Under the pieces are notes generated by a model. It had not been told where the DNA came from, made no database searches, and saw only the letters and a program-made list of their open reading frames with translations. Shown in pieces: positions 39,827 to 47,286 of a stretch of DNA of 64,000 nt (within the stretch, counting starts at the first letter, position 1; each line of letters begins with the position of its first letter). The translations under genes were made by a program, and so were the position numbers. Source of the DNA: Spartinivicinus poritis (GTDB taxonomy: Bacteria; Pseudomonadota; Gammaproteobacteria; Pseudomonadales; Zooshikellaceae); assembly GCF_028858535.1 (NCBI RefSeq), contig NZ_JAPMOU010000013.1:62001-126000 (forward strand). The letters run 5' to 3'.

Positions 39827-41008
39827 ATGAGTCAGGATTCGATTGTTATCGTCAATGGTGCTCGTACCCCAATGGGTGGCTTTCAAGGTGCACTAAGCTC
39901 TGTTACTGCACCACAATTAGGTGCTGCTGCAATAAAAGAAGCTCTCAACCGCTCCCACCTGAAACCAGAAGAAATTGAAGAAGTGATTATGGGCTGTGTG
40001 TTGCCTGCAGGGCTAAAACAAGGCCCTGCCCGCCAGGCATCATTATTAGCTGGGCTCCCACCTGCGACTGGCTGTACAACAATTAATAAGCTATGTGGAT
40101 CTGGCATGAAAGCCGTTATGCTGGCCCATGACCTTATAAAAGCAGGTACGAATAAAATTATGGTAGCTGGCGGTATGGAGAGTATGTCCAATGCCCCTTA
40201 CTTACTGGATAAAGCTCGCAGCGGTTATCGAATGGGCCATGCCGAAGTTAAAGACCATATGTTTCTAGATGGTTTGGAAGATGCTGAAACCGGTCGTTTG
40301 ATGGGGTCTTTTGCTCAGGAGACCGCCGATAAACATAGCCTATCCAGAGAAGATATGGATAACTTTGCAATTACCTCCTTAAAACGAGCTCAGCAAGCGA
40401 TTGAGTCAGGCAAGTTGGACGCAGAAATTACGCCAGTTACTGTAAAAACTCGTAAAGGGGAGACTATTGTTAAAATTGACGAACAACCTGGCAATGCTCA
40501 ACTAGACAAAATCCCTCACTTACGCGCTGCATTTAGTAAAGACGGTACGATTACTGCTGCCAACTCCAGCTCAATTTCAGATGGTGCATCTGCTTTGGTC
40601 CTGATGCCAGAAACTGAGGCCGAAGCAAGAGGTATTCAAGCCATGGCAAGAATTGTTGGCCATGCGACCCAATCACAACACCCTTCATTATTTACTACTG
40701 CTCCAGTAGGTGCGATGACCAACTTATTTAATAAAGTGGGATGGCATGCTGACCAAGTGGATTTATTTGAAATTAATGAAGCCTTTGCCATGGTGACGAT
40801 GCTCGCCATGCAAGAACACGGTTTACCCCATGAAAAAGTGAATGTACATGGTGGCGCCTGTGCCCAGGGGCATCCGATTGGCTCTACCGGCTCACGAATC
40901 ATTATTAGCTTAATGTATGCGTTAAAGCATTATGGCAAACAACGAGGAGTTGCTTCGCTATGTATTGGTGGTGGAGAGGCAACCGCTGTAGCAATTGAGA
41001 TGTTGTAA
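39827..41008 (+). CDS. Acetyl-CoA C-acyltransferase (thiolase)
   Basis: The 393-residue protein has the standard thiolase layout. The nucleophilic Cys lies in NKLCGSGMKAVM (about residue 89). The middle motif is NEAFAMVTMLAM, the active-site His is in HGGACAQGHPIGSTG (about 350), and the second catalytic Cys is in SLCIGGGEATAVA (about 380). It condenses or cleaves acetyl-CoA and acyl-CoA units. Length and motifs fit the biosynthetic/degradative acetyl-CoA acetyltransferase group (AtoB/PhaA-like). The divergent acyl-CoA ligase suggests a small acid-utilisation locus. A G/C-rich hairpin follows the stop. Confidence 0.9.
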   Translation: MSQDSIVIVNGARTPMGGFQGALSSVTAPQLGAAAIKEALNRSHLKPEEIEEVIMGCVLPAGLKQGPARQASLLAGLPPATGCTTINKLCGSGMKAVMLAHDLIKAGTNKIMVAGGMESMSNAPYLLDKARSGYRMGHAEVKDHMFLDGLEDAETGRLMGSFAQETADKHSLSREDMDNFAITSLKRAQQAIESGKLDAEITPVTVKTRKGETIVKIDEQPGNAQLDKIPHLRAAFSKDGTITAANSSSISDGASALVLMPETEAEARGIQAMARIVGHATQSQHPSLFTTAPVGAMTNLFNKVGWHADQVDLFEINEAFAMVTMLAMQEHGLPHEKVNVHGGACAQGHPIGSTGSRIIISLMYALKHYGKQRGVASLCIGGGEATAVAIEML

Positions 41009-41016
41009 CTATTACC

Positions 41017-41050
41017 TCCCCCTTTGAAGAAGGGGGATTGAGGGGGATTT
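41017..41050 (+). terminator. Terminator-like hairpin after the thiolase gene
   Basis: TCCCCCTT (41017-41024) pairs with AAGGGGGA (41030-41037) around a 5-base loop and is followed by ttgagggggatttta. Similar CCCCCTTT..AAGGGGG hairpins are common intergenic units in bacteria, so it may be a repeat as well as a terminator. Confidence 0.5.
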
Positions 41051-41085
41051 TATGAAAGTCTACTCAAAGCCCTTCAAAATAAATA

Positions 41086-41110
41086 CACCCTCTCCCAGAG
41101 GGAGAGGGTG
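41086..41110. repeat. Perfect 11-bp hairpin, CCCTCTCCC type
   Basis: CACCCTCTCCC (41086-41096) and GGGAGAGGGTG (41100-41110) are exact inverted arms around aga. It looks like a widespread short intergenic palindrome. A half-copy of the 152-bp element's terminal motif (ttttcaacagcctcttaggg) follows within 40 bases. Confidence 0.5.
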
Positions 41111-41169
41111 CTAAGAATACCTTTTCAACAGCCTCTTAGGGAAAAGGCTAAAAATATAGAAGTGGTGAA

Positions 41170-41361
41170 ATGACCAACAACAAACTTTCCAAAGAAGACA
41201 TGAAACGGGTGGAGCAGTTTCTTAACACCCCTGTTAATCAAGTAGAACGACAGCCATTTAAACCCATGAAGCTACTTTTAATTATTACTTTAGTGGTAGT
41301 TGGCTTTGGCCTGCTCAGTAGACTCATTGCCTGGCTTTATGTAAACAGCATAACCAGCTAA
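41170..41361 (+). CDS. DUF3094-family small membrane protein
   Basis: The 63-residue protein has the soluble N-terminus LSKEDMKRVEQFLNTPVNQV, then RQPFKPMKLL and one membrane segment (LLLIITLVVVGFGLLSRLIAWL). This combination of acidic helix, VERxPFxPxxLL and a single C-terminal helix is characteristic of DUF3094 proteins in Pseudomonas and relatives. The role is unknown. The start is supported by agtggtgaaATG. It lies between thiolase and tRNA genes without an evident operon partner. Confidence 0.7.
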   Translation: MTNNKLSKEDMKRVEQFLNTPVNQVERQPFKPMKLLLIITLVVVGFGLLSRLIAWLYVNSITS

Positions 41362-41449
41362 CGAAAAGCTATTTATATAGTTACAAGAAGCAATAAGGGG
41401 ATTTAAAAAACTGAAAAGATTTAACTATAAGAAGAAGTAGATTTGGAAA

Positions 41450-41525
41450 TGGTGGGTCGTGCTGGACTCGAACCAGCGACCAATTGGTTAAAAGCCAACT
41501 GCTCTACCAACTGAGCTAACGACCC
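41450..41525 (-). tRNA. tRNA-Lys (anticodon TTT)
   Basis: Read on the minus strand it is GGGTCGTTAGCTCAGTTGG..., with anticodon loop CTTTTAA, T-arm GGTTCGAGTCC and encoded 3' CCA. The acceptor stem GGGTCGT/ACGACCC is fully paired. It is the last of three tRNA genes in one minus-strand cluster, 8 bases after tRNA-Pro. Confidence 0.96.
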
Positions 41526-41533
41526 TTAGAAAA

Positions 41534-41610
41534 TGGTCGGGGTAGAGAGATTCGAACTCCCGACATCCTGCTCCCAAAGCAGGCGCGCTACCAGACTGCG
41601 CTATACCCCG
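41534..41610 (-). tRNA. tRNA-Pro (anticodon TGG)
   Basis: On the minus strand it begins CGGGGTATAGCGCAGTCTGG, with anticodon loop CTTTGGGAG containing TGG, T-arm AGTTCGAATCT and encoded CCA. The acceptor stem CGGGGTA/TACCCCG is paired. It is the middle gene of the Asn-Pro-Lys cluster. Confidence 0.96.
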
Positions 41611-41612
41611 AG

Positions 41613-41688
41613 TGGCTCCCCGAACTGGACTCGAACCAGTGACCCAATGATTAACAGTCATTTGCTCTACCAACTGAGCTATCGGGGA
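41613..41688 (-). tRNA. tRNA-Asn (anticodon GTT)
   Basis: On the minus strand it begins TCCCCGATAGCTCAGTTGG, with anticodon loop CTGTTAA containing GTT, T-arm GGTTCGAGTCC and encoded CCA. The acceptor stem TCCCCGA/TCGGGGA is paired. It is the first gene of the cluster and only two bases from tRNA-Pro. Confidence 0.96.
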
Positions 41689-41707
41689 TCTTCAACAGCG
41701 GACGGAT

Positions 41708-41736
41708 AACTTACTAGTTTAATCATCCTCTGTAAA
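41708..41736 (-). promoter_or_regulatory. Possible sigma70 promoter of the tRNA cluster
   Basis: On the minus strand TTTACA (41731-41736) is followed after 17 bases by TAAGTT (41708-41713), about 20 bases upstream of the tRNA-Asn 5' end. The -35 box is near consensus; the -10 box matches only partly. Confidence 0.35.
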
Positions 41737-42344
41737 GTGACCAGCTTCATTTAACCAGATTTTTACGTAAAATCCTACAGATTAAAAGCCCACCTGCTTT
41801 AGAAGCTTGTTTTAGAAGCAGTTTTGGCTGCCCCCTCAACGTTGGTGGCGCGCATAATACCTTAGTGAGAAAAACTGTCAAGGGTTAGCGTAAAAATTCT
41901 TAATTTTTTTCTGCGGCAGTTGAAGCTTACCTAAAGGCATACTGGCTTTTTAACTAAGCTAAGCGCTAGTTTATAAGTGGTTTTACTGGTTTGCCAATGC
42001 AATAACTAGGCAACTACTATACTACTAGTAGTAGTTAGTAGTGCTACCGCTTATATAGTCAGTGATATTGATTACGCGTGTAACCGTAGCCCAGCGTTCT
42101 CTTAAAATTTATCTTCCGGCTACTTTTGCTTAGAATCTTAGGGACGTGCACGAAATAACTTGCTAGCTTTTTATTCCAAGGTGCCCGTTTGGCAAGGCGC
42201 AAAAAAGAAGGCATAGTGGGCCTACGTCGAGTTTTTGCAACACAGCCAAGCGGGATGGATTGGAGCCAAAACTGTAAGTTATTTCGTGCACGTTCCTTAG
42301 ATTAGTCTCAACGATTTGCATGGATTCACTTCACAAGGATCCCT
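41737..42344. other. Gene-free region upstream of the tRNA cluster and the DUF1631 gene
   Basis: No gene is visible. The stretch holds an imperfect 30-base palindrome rich in CTA/TAG triplets at 42013-42042 (centre actactagtagt) and the 166-bp inverted repeat at 42136-42301. It ends with a ribosome-binding site (caaggatccct) before the DUF1631 start at 42345. Confidence 0.6.
42136..42301. repeat. 166-bp inverted-repeat (MITE-like) element
   Basis: The 26-base terminal arms pair with two mismatches; their shared core is acgtgcacgaaataactt. The interior carries ggcaaggcgcaaaaaag and gcctacgtcgagtttttgca, a type of inner sequence I associate with dispersed gammaproteobacterial intergenic repeats. 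It ends 43 bases before the DUF1631 start, so it may carry or disrupt promoter signals. No transposase is present. Confidence 0.65.
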
Positions 42345-44849
42345 ATGAGCAAGCAGGATAACTCCAAAGTAGTTAACTTACATAGCAAGCACCCTCAATT
42401 TAGAGATGGCAATAGTCAGCATGCCGAACTATTACAAGCATGTCGCAAGTCTATGATGAACTTTACTGCCAAAGCACTGGCAGAAATGTTTGACCATGTT
42501 GATGATGCGCTATTTGATGCAGCAGACAAAGCTGAAAGCAATAAGATCCAGTCGCTATTTTTTGATGGGATGAGAGAGTTGCGTATTCAGCGGCCACAGG
42601 TTGAGCGGGATTTCCACCAAAAACTATCCGCACGTTTTCAACACTTCATTGATTCCTTTACGCCAAAACCCACAGATACTGAAGATGGCCAACAAATAAC
42701 ATTTGATGAGCTATCAGTGCTTCATGATGAAGCTTATGAAGAATCAATGATCTTACTTAATATTGCCACCCGTGCAGCAGGCCAGTGTGCAGAAGTTTTA
42801 TATGGCATGAATCAACGGTTATCTATTTTAGTCGGCGGCCAAAAAGTCACCGACGAAACTAACCCTATTGCCCCTAAACAGCTTATTGAGGTATTAAGCG
42901 AAGCACTACAACCTATCCAAGTTGATAGGCGAATAAAAGAAGCACTTTATCAGTTATTTGACATTTATGTTATTGCCAAACTACCTGCAACCTATCAGGC
43001 CATTAATAATCACTTTATTGAGGCCAATATATTACCGAACTTAAAATATACTGGAACCACTAGCGAGCATAAGTCCAAGTCAAAACCACAACAATCCAAT
43101 GCTCAACAGCCGAATGAAAGCGACATGACGGCTTTAAGTGAAGCAGCCAAAATTGCAGCTACTATTGCTGCCAATAGCACCACAAAAGAACAAGTAGTAG
43201 ATGAGCCTCTGAATGACGAGCAGGGCCAGCCTAATGAGCACTCTATAGCTGCAAAGAAAGCTGTTGATGCCTTAACCACTAATAACCCTTATGCGGCTCA
43301 TGCTCCAGAACAGTGGGATGAAGTGAGTCAACAACTATTTGATTCCATTAATGGATTAATAGACTTACAACGTAAATATAATTTAGTAGACGCTGAAAAC
43401 GAGCCTTGTAACTTTAAAAGCATATTGAGCTTTTCTGACTTGGCTGATAAACCCAATGCTGAAACCTTTAGTCAAAAAGAATTACTTTCTGCACTAGGTA
43501 CCTTACAAAAAAGCAGCTTGCAGGAAGATCAGCTCAATTTTGATAAGCCTCAGCCGGTTGATCAGATTCAACAACACTTTGTTAATGAGCTAAGCCAAAA
43601 CAAGCAAAGCCATACGATAGCTCAGGCAGATGCCGATATTATCGATCTGGTCGGTATGCTGTTTGACTTTATCCTGGATGATGAAAACTTACCTGATGTA
43701 TGTAAAACAGCATTAAGCCATTTACATACACCTTATCTAAAAATTGCACTGCTTGATAAAGAGCTCTTTGTAAAACACCAACACCCTGCCCGTCGGCTGT
43801 TAAACTCAATGGCCCAAGCCGCTGTTTTATGGCCGCCCACCAAAAACGACGAGCGTGGTGTTTTAGCAAAGATTCAACACATTGTACGACGGGTTGTGAA
43901 AGACTTTAGCGGTGATATCAGTTTATTTGATGAACTCGTAGCGGAGTTTAAAACGTTCATTGAAACAGTCAAAAAACAAAACGATATCATTGAAAAGCGG
44001 GCCGTTGAAGCAGCTAAAGGAAGGGATAAACTAGTAGCCGCTCGTAACCGAGCTAATCTGGTGATTAGTAAAAAGTTATCAACCAGTAATAAGATACCTC
44101 CGGCAGTTATCGAGTTTATCAAAACCCAATGGCATGATGTTTTGGTGTTTATTCTATTACGCCATGGCACTGACAGCCCTGCCTGGCGTAAAGCCTTGCA
44201 AATTGTCGATGAAATTTTTTGGAGTGTCTTGCCCAAGTATACCGGGGAAGAAAAACAGCTATTGAAAGAGCGCCAGCCTCATTTAATGCATGATATTAAG
44301 CAAACCTTGTTAGCTTTAGGCAGTTACCAGGCCAACGATATTACTGCAGCAATTAAACCAATCGTGCTCTGCCAACGAGCAGCAATAAAGGCTCAGCCTC
44401 CCACAGATATGAAGCCTGAAGCTGTCACTACCACCAACCCAGCACAAACAAAGCAGCAAATAACAACACCTGCTGAAACAGAGCCAACAGGTATGGAAGT
44501 AGAACACGACACTGAAAGCCTACCAAATGGCTTAGAGGGAATTGATGAAAGCCTGGTTAAACAATTAAAGGCGCTGGAATTTGGTACTTGGTTTAAGTTT
44601 AACGCAAAGCAAAAACCTACCCATATGAAGTTGTCTTGGTTTAGCCCTACTACCTGGAATTATATGTTTGTCGATAAATCAGGTAATCGAGTTATTGTTA
44701 AGTCAATTGAAGTATTAGCAAGAGAGCTTACCAGTGGAGATGCCGAAATTAGTTATATAGAAAAAATTCCACTGATGGATCGTGCACTGGATACTATCCA
44801 CAGTGTATTGAGACGTTTAAGCAAGAAGCAAACGGCTACTATTTCTTAG
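42345..44849 (+). CDS. DUF1631-family protein
   Basis: The 834-residue protein has no signal peptide. The N-terminal part (LLQACRKSMMNFTAKALAEMFDHVDDALFDAA, with RELRIQRPQVERDF) and the later SLFDELVAEFKTFI region are typical of DUF1631, a large mostly helical proteobacterial family without a settled function. A variable Gln/Asn/Thr-rich linker lies at about 240-310 and a second one at about 690-730. The C-terminal segment (GTWFKFNAKQKPTHMKLSWFSP) resembles the small beta domain that often ends these proteins. The next gene encodes a PilZ protein 74 bases downstream, a pairing that suggests a link to c-di-GMP signalling. That link is inferred. Confidence 0.82.
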   Translation: MSKQDNSKVVNLHSKHPQFRDGNSQHAELLQACRKSMMNFTAKALAEMFDHVDDALFDAADKAESNKIQSLFFDGMRELRIQRPQVERDFHQKLSARFQHFIDSFTPKPTDTEDGQQITFDELSVLHDEAYEESMILLNIATRAAGQCAEVLYGMNQRLSILVGGQKVTDETNPIAPKQLIEVLSEALQPIQVDRRIKEALYQLFDIYVIAKLPATYQAINNHFIEANILPNLKYTGTTSEHKSKSKPQQSNAQQPNESDMTALSEAAKIAATIAANSTTKEQVVDEPLNDEQGQPNEHSIAAKKAVDALTTNNPYAAHAPEQWDEVSQQLFDSINGLIDLQRKYNLVDAENEPCNFKSILSFSDLADKPNAETFSQKELLSALGTLQKSSLQEDQLNFDKPQPVDQIQQHFVNELSQNKQSHTIAQADADIIDLVGMLFDFILDDENLPDVCKTALSHLHTPYLKIALLDKELFVKHQHPARRLLNSMAQAAVLWPPTKNDERGVLAKIQHIVRRVVKDFSGDISLFDELVAEFKTFIETVKKQNDIIEKRAVEAAKGRDKLVAARNRANLVISKKLSTSNKIPPAVIEFIKTQWHDVLVFILLRHGTDSPAWRKALQIVDEIFWSVLPKYTGEEKQLLKERQPHLMHDIKQTLLALGSYQANDITAAIKPIVLCQRAAIKAQPPTDMKPEAVTTTNPAQTKQQITTPAETEPTGMEVEHDTESLPNGLEGIDESLVKQLKALEFGTWFKFNAKQKPTHMKLSWFSPTTWNYMFVDKSGNRVIVKSIEVLARELTSGDAEISYIEKIPLMDRALDTIHSVLRRLSKKQTATIS

Positions 44850-44923
44850 CCCGATGTTTTTTTAAATTGTTACTTAACATTTGCCTTAGCAATGGCATAA
44901 GCAGGTTTAAATAGGTATCTACC

Positions 44924-45268
44924 ATGGAAAAACGTCAGCTATTACGGACACAAGCAGTTCAACCTGTTAATGTTTACGACACGCTTTCAGGTGACTGCCT
45001 GGGAGCGCTAGTGAATATCTCTACCGAAGGCTTTATGCTGATCACAACCAAACCACTTTCCGTCAGTCGGCTATATCAATGCCAAATCAAAATATCATTT
45101 ACTGCTGGCGGTAAAGATACGATTGACCTGGCTGCTGAGTTGTTATGGTTAAAAGCCAGTAACACACCTGAACATAGCTGGGCTGGCTTTCAAGTCATTG
45201 ATATATCAGAGCACGGCTTACGCCAAGTACAACAACTTGTGGAGTTGCTTGAACAAAAAACGGCTTAA
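44924..45268 (+). CDS. PilZ-domain protein
   Basis: The 114-residue protein is almost entirely one PilZ domain. It shows the N-terminal RxxxR-like motif (KRQLLRTQAVQPVNV) and the downstream (D/N)xSxxG motif as NISTEG, then the beta-barrel pattern ending in GFQVIDISEHGLRQV. PilZ domains with both motifs bind c-di-GMP; here RQLLR keeps the Arg pair. It probably acts as a c-di-GMP-dependent partner of another protein. It follows the DUF1631 gene in the same direction. Confidence 0.82.
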   Translation: MEKRQLLRTQAVQPVNVYDTLSGDCLGALVNISTEGFMLITTKPLSVSRLYQCQIKISFTAGGKDTIDLAAELLWLKASNTPEHSWAGFQVIDISEHGLRQVQQLVELLEQKTA

Positions 45269-45580
45269 GGTTTGTCAGCAAATTAAGCAAACGGTTCGGC
45301 CCACATAATCTAAGCCTTTACTGTCTAATGGAATATCCAAACTAGATATTAGCTGTGCTTAGTATTAGCTACAGCAACCCAAAGTATCAGCTGGTAATAC
45401 TTTGTTGTTTAAGTAGACTACCCTGTCACACTTGAATACCCTACCTGTCGACTAAAGGGCACCTCTATTAATTTAACGTTTAGGTAATGCTTTTATTATG
45501 CGTTCACCCTTAGCAAAAAAGCTACAGGATGATCGACATAGTATTAAAGCACTACCTGACTTTGCTGCTGTGATAATAAA
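45269..45580. other. Gap after the PilZ gene with a hairpin and a 20-bp repeat copy
   Basis: CAAAGTAT (45380-45387) and ATACTTTG (45397-45404) form a perfect 8-base stem followed by ttgttt, a possible terminator. Copy 2 of the 20-bp dispersed motif lies at 45452-45471. A 28-codon frame at 45498-45584 overlaps the next start by ATGA, but nothing supports it as a gene. Confidence 0.45.
45452..45471. repeat. 20-bp dispersed motif, copy 2
   Basis: The sequence ctaaagggcacctctattaa matches the motif at 46534-46553, differing near its 3' end. See also 37946-37965. Confidence 0.45.
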
Positions 45581-45880
45581 ATGAAATCGATAAGGACAGT
45601 AATCCGTAGTTTATTTTCAGTTACTATGACTTGGTTTATCTTGTCTCTCATTGGTAAATCGTTTGATAGTTGTGATTGCTGTAGCACCCCTCTACTACTA
45701 CAGCCAATAACGCTAGTTACAGCATTAAATGACTCTCTGATCTGGCATTATAAACTAAGTAGCACAGTTGCTTTTCTTATTTCATACAGCTTTTGTTTTA
45801 TTCTTTTTCTTATTTTACTTTATATCAGCCGATTTCCATTAAAAAAACTCAGTCACTTAAACCAAAGCCTCTACAAATAA
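45581..45880 (+). CDS. Small two-helix membrane protein, hypothetical
   Basis: The 99-residue frame has two hydrophobic segments (about 9-27 and 62-83, FLISYSFCFILFLILLYI) with a Cys cluster (SCDCCS) between them. The ribosome-binding site is poor. I do not recognise a family. The base composition is locally AT-rich. It may be a real small membrane protein or a chance frame. Confidence 0.35.
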   Translation: MKSIRTVIRSLFSVTMTWFILSLIGKSFDSCDCCSTPLLLQPITLVTALNDSLIWHYKLSSTVAFLISYSFCFILFLILLYISRFPLKKLSHLNQSLYK

Positions 45881-46079
45881 TAAACCATATTTTTGACTGA
45901 ATACTGATAATATTATCAATTCACCCAAAGGAGCCGCTGAAAGTGTGTTATTCAGCAGCATCCTAAAGGCCAGATGAAATACTCAAGCTTCACAAAACTA
46001 TTGTCTATATAACAGGTTTGTGAGATATTAGACAAAATTTTTATTCACATGTTTTAGCCTCTAATTGTCACCTACCCCA

Positions 46080-46550
46080 ATGACCAAAGCTGTTTTCACC
46101 ATAATTTGCTCTACACTAATGTCTGCTTGTGCCACTACCTATCAACCCACTTTTGATGGTCCAACAGCAACCCTGAAAACCTTTTATCAGGGAATTATCT
46201 TCAGCAATCAAAATAATTGCTCTAAGGGTGAATATTTTAATTACGCAAGCAGTAGTTTTGACCCTCAAATAATTAAGATACCTGCCAACAAGATGAATAC
46301 ATTCTGGTTTGTTGGAACACCACCCTATGGCAATAATATTTGCCAGATAGTTGTTGAGTTTCATGCCAACGCCAATGAGCAATACACACCGCTTTTTCAA
46401 TCACCCGCTAATACCGATAGCCATAGCTGCACTATGGCTATCTTTGATAGTCACAACCAACCGGTGAACTACCGTATTCGACAATTAAAAACATTTCGTT
46501 TGGGTAAATACACGCCTTATTGTTATCCGCTGGCTAAAGGGCACCTCTAA
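46080..46550 (+). CDS. Putative lipoprotein, hypothetical
   Basis: From ATG 46080 the product has 156 residues. A TTG 15 bases upstream in the same frame is a less likely start. The signal peptide MTKAVFTIICSTLMSAC ends in a lipobox-like MSAC, with Cys17 as the lipidation site. The mature part has several Cys residues, and I do not recognise its family. The last codons and stop (GCTAAAGGGCACCTCTAA) are made by the 20-bp dispersed motif. The original C-terminus may therefore have been altered by insertion of the repeat. Confidence 0.55.
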   Translation: MTKAVFTIICSTLMSACATTYQPTFDGPTATLKTFYQGIIFSNQNNCSKGEYFNYASSSFDPQIIKIPANKMNTFWFVGTPPYGNNICQIVVEFHANANEQYTPLFQSPANTDSHSCTMAIFDSHNQPVNYRIRQLKTFRLGKYTPYCYPLAKGHL

Positions 46551-46553
46551 TAG
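46534..46553. repeat. 20-bp dispersed motif, copy 3
   Basis: The sequence ctaaagggcacctctaatag supplies the stop codon of the lipoprotein gene. It is nearly identical to copies 1 and 2. Confidence 0.45.
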
Positions 46554-46646
46554 GACGCTCCTAAAGGTTAAACACTCCACTTTAACACTCAAGCCAAACA
46601 GTGCATTTACTCGTCTGCTAGCGTATAGTGGCTAACTTATAGGAAA

Positions 46647-46740
46647 TATATACTCAATGCGAAGGCTTTTTTAGGTGAGACCATCAAATGACCAAGCTCA
46701 TGAGCCTATATTAATAGGTAATTAGGAGCGAAGAGTATAT
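46647..46740. repeat. Dispersed palindrome, copy D (shortened)
   Basis: The left arm atatatactcaatgcgaagg then cttttttaggtg matches the arms of copies A-C. The centre gctcatgagcctatattaat matches the middle of copy B. The right arm is truncated to gcgaagagtatat. It lies 28 bases upstream of the next start codon. Confidence 0.5.
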
Positions 46741-46767
46741 CTGCTTCAATAGTTAAGGATATAAAAT

Positions 46768-47163
46768 ATGAAGCCACATAGCTTAGTTCTAACAACAATA
46801 CTAACTGCTATACCTGCCCTGTCATTCAGTGACCCCATATTGGCTAGCGATCAAACCGTAGATGAATTTTTAAAACAACAGGGGCTGGATGGCAAAACCA
46901 GAGCAGCCCTAACAGAGATATTTAAGCAGCACCAACTGACTTTTCAACAAGATGAATTCGGCAACCCAACGATTATCAGCCAAGCCAATAAGCAAGGTAG
47001 CTACGCAATGAAAATTGAGCGTCGGCAGTCTGGCTCTGAAATTATTAACCATCTGGACCAAGGTTATAACGATAGGCTTGCAACCCTAGAACAAGAAATT
47101 AAGCAGCTTAAACAAATGCTCAAGGATATGAGCCAACAACTGAACCAGCTAAAAAGTCAGTAA
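46768..47163 (+). CDS. Small periplasmic coiled-coil protein, hypothetical
   Basis: The 131-residue protein has a signal peptide (about 1-27, with LTTILTAIPALSF and the cleavage region ILAS). A short folded part follows, then a C-terminal heptad-like coiled coil (LATLEQEIKQLKQMLKDMSQQLNQL, about 102-128) that suggests oligomerisation. The ribosome-binding site ttaaggatataaa precedes the ATG. It sits just before the vgrG island, but nothing links it to type VI secretion. Confidence 0.55.
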   Translation: MKPHSLVLTTILTAIPALSFSDPILASDQTVDEFLKQQGLDGKTRAALTEIFKQHQLTFQQDEFGNPTIISQANKQGSYAMKIERRQSGSEIINHLDQGYNDRLATLEQEIKQLKQMLKDMSQQLNQLKSQ

Positions 47164-47286
47164 ACCATCGCGCTTCTATTCTATTAGCTGCATACCTATT
47201 TTATAGGATGCAGCACTAATAACACCTGCTACTCTTATCTTTGTATAAATTTTAAGCGTTAATCTGCAGTAACTCAAAGTTGTTGT

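Noticed and set aside
41017-41110. Possible CRISPR-like repeats (two G/C-rich hairpins)
   Set aside because: The hairpins differ in sequence and show no regular spacer pattern; they are ordinary terminator or REP-like palindromes. No CRISPR array is visible in the window.
41488-41673. 61-codon minus-strand frame
   Set aside because: It lies across the three tRNA genes; its residues (WVTGSSPVRGA) are the usual translation of tRNA T-arms.
45498-45584. 28-codon frame overlapping the next start (ATGA)
   Set aside because: Too short, no ribosome-binding site and no recognisable product.
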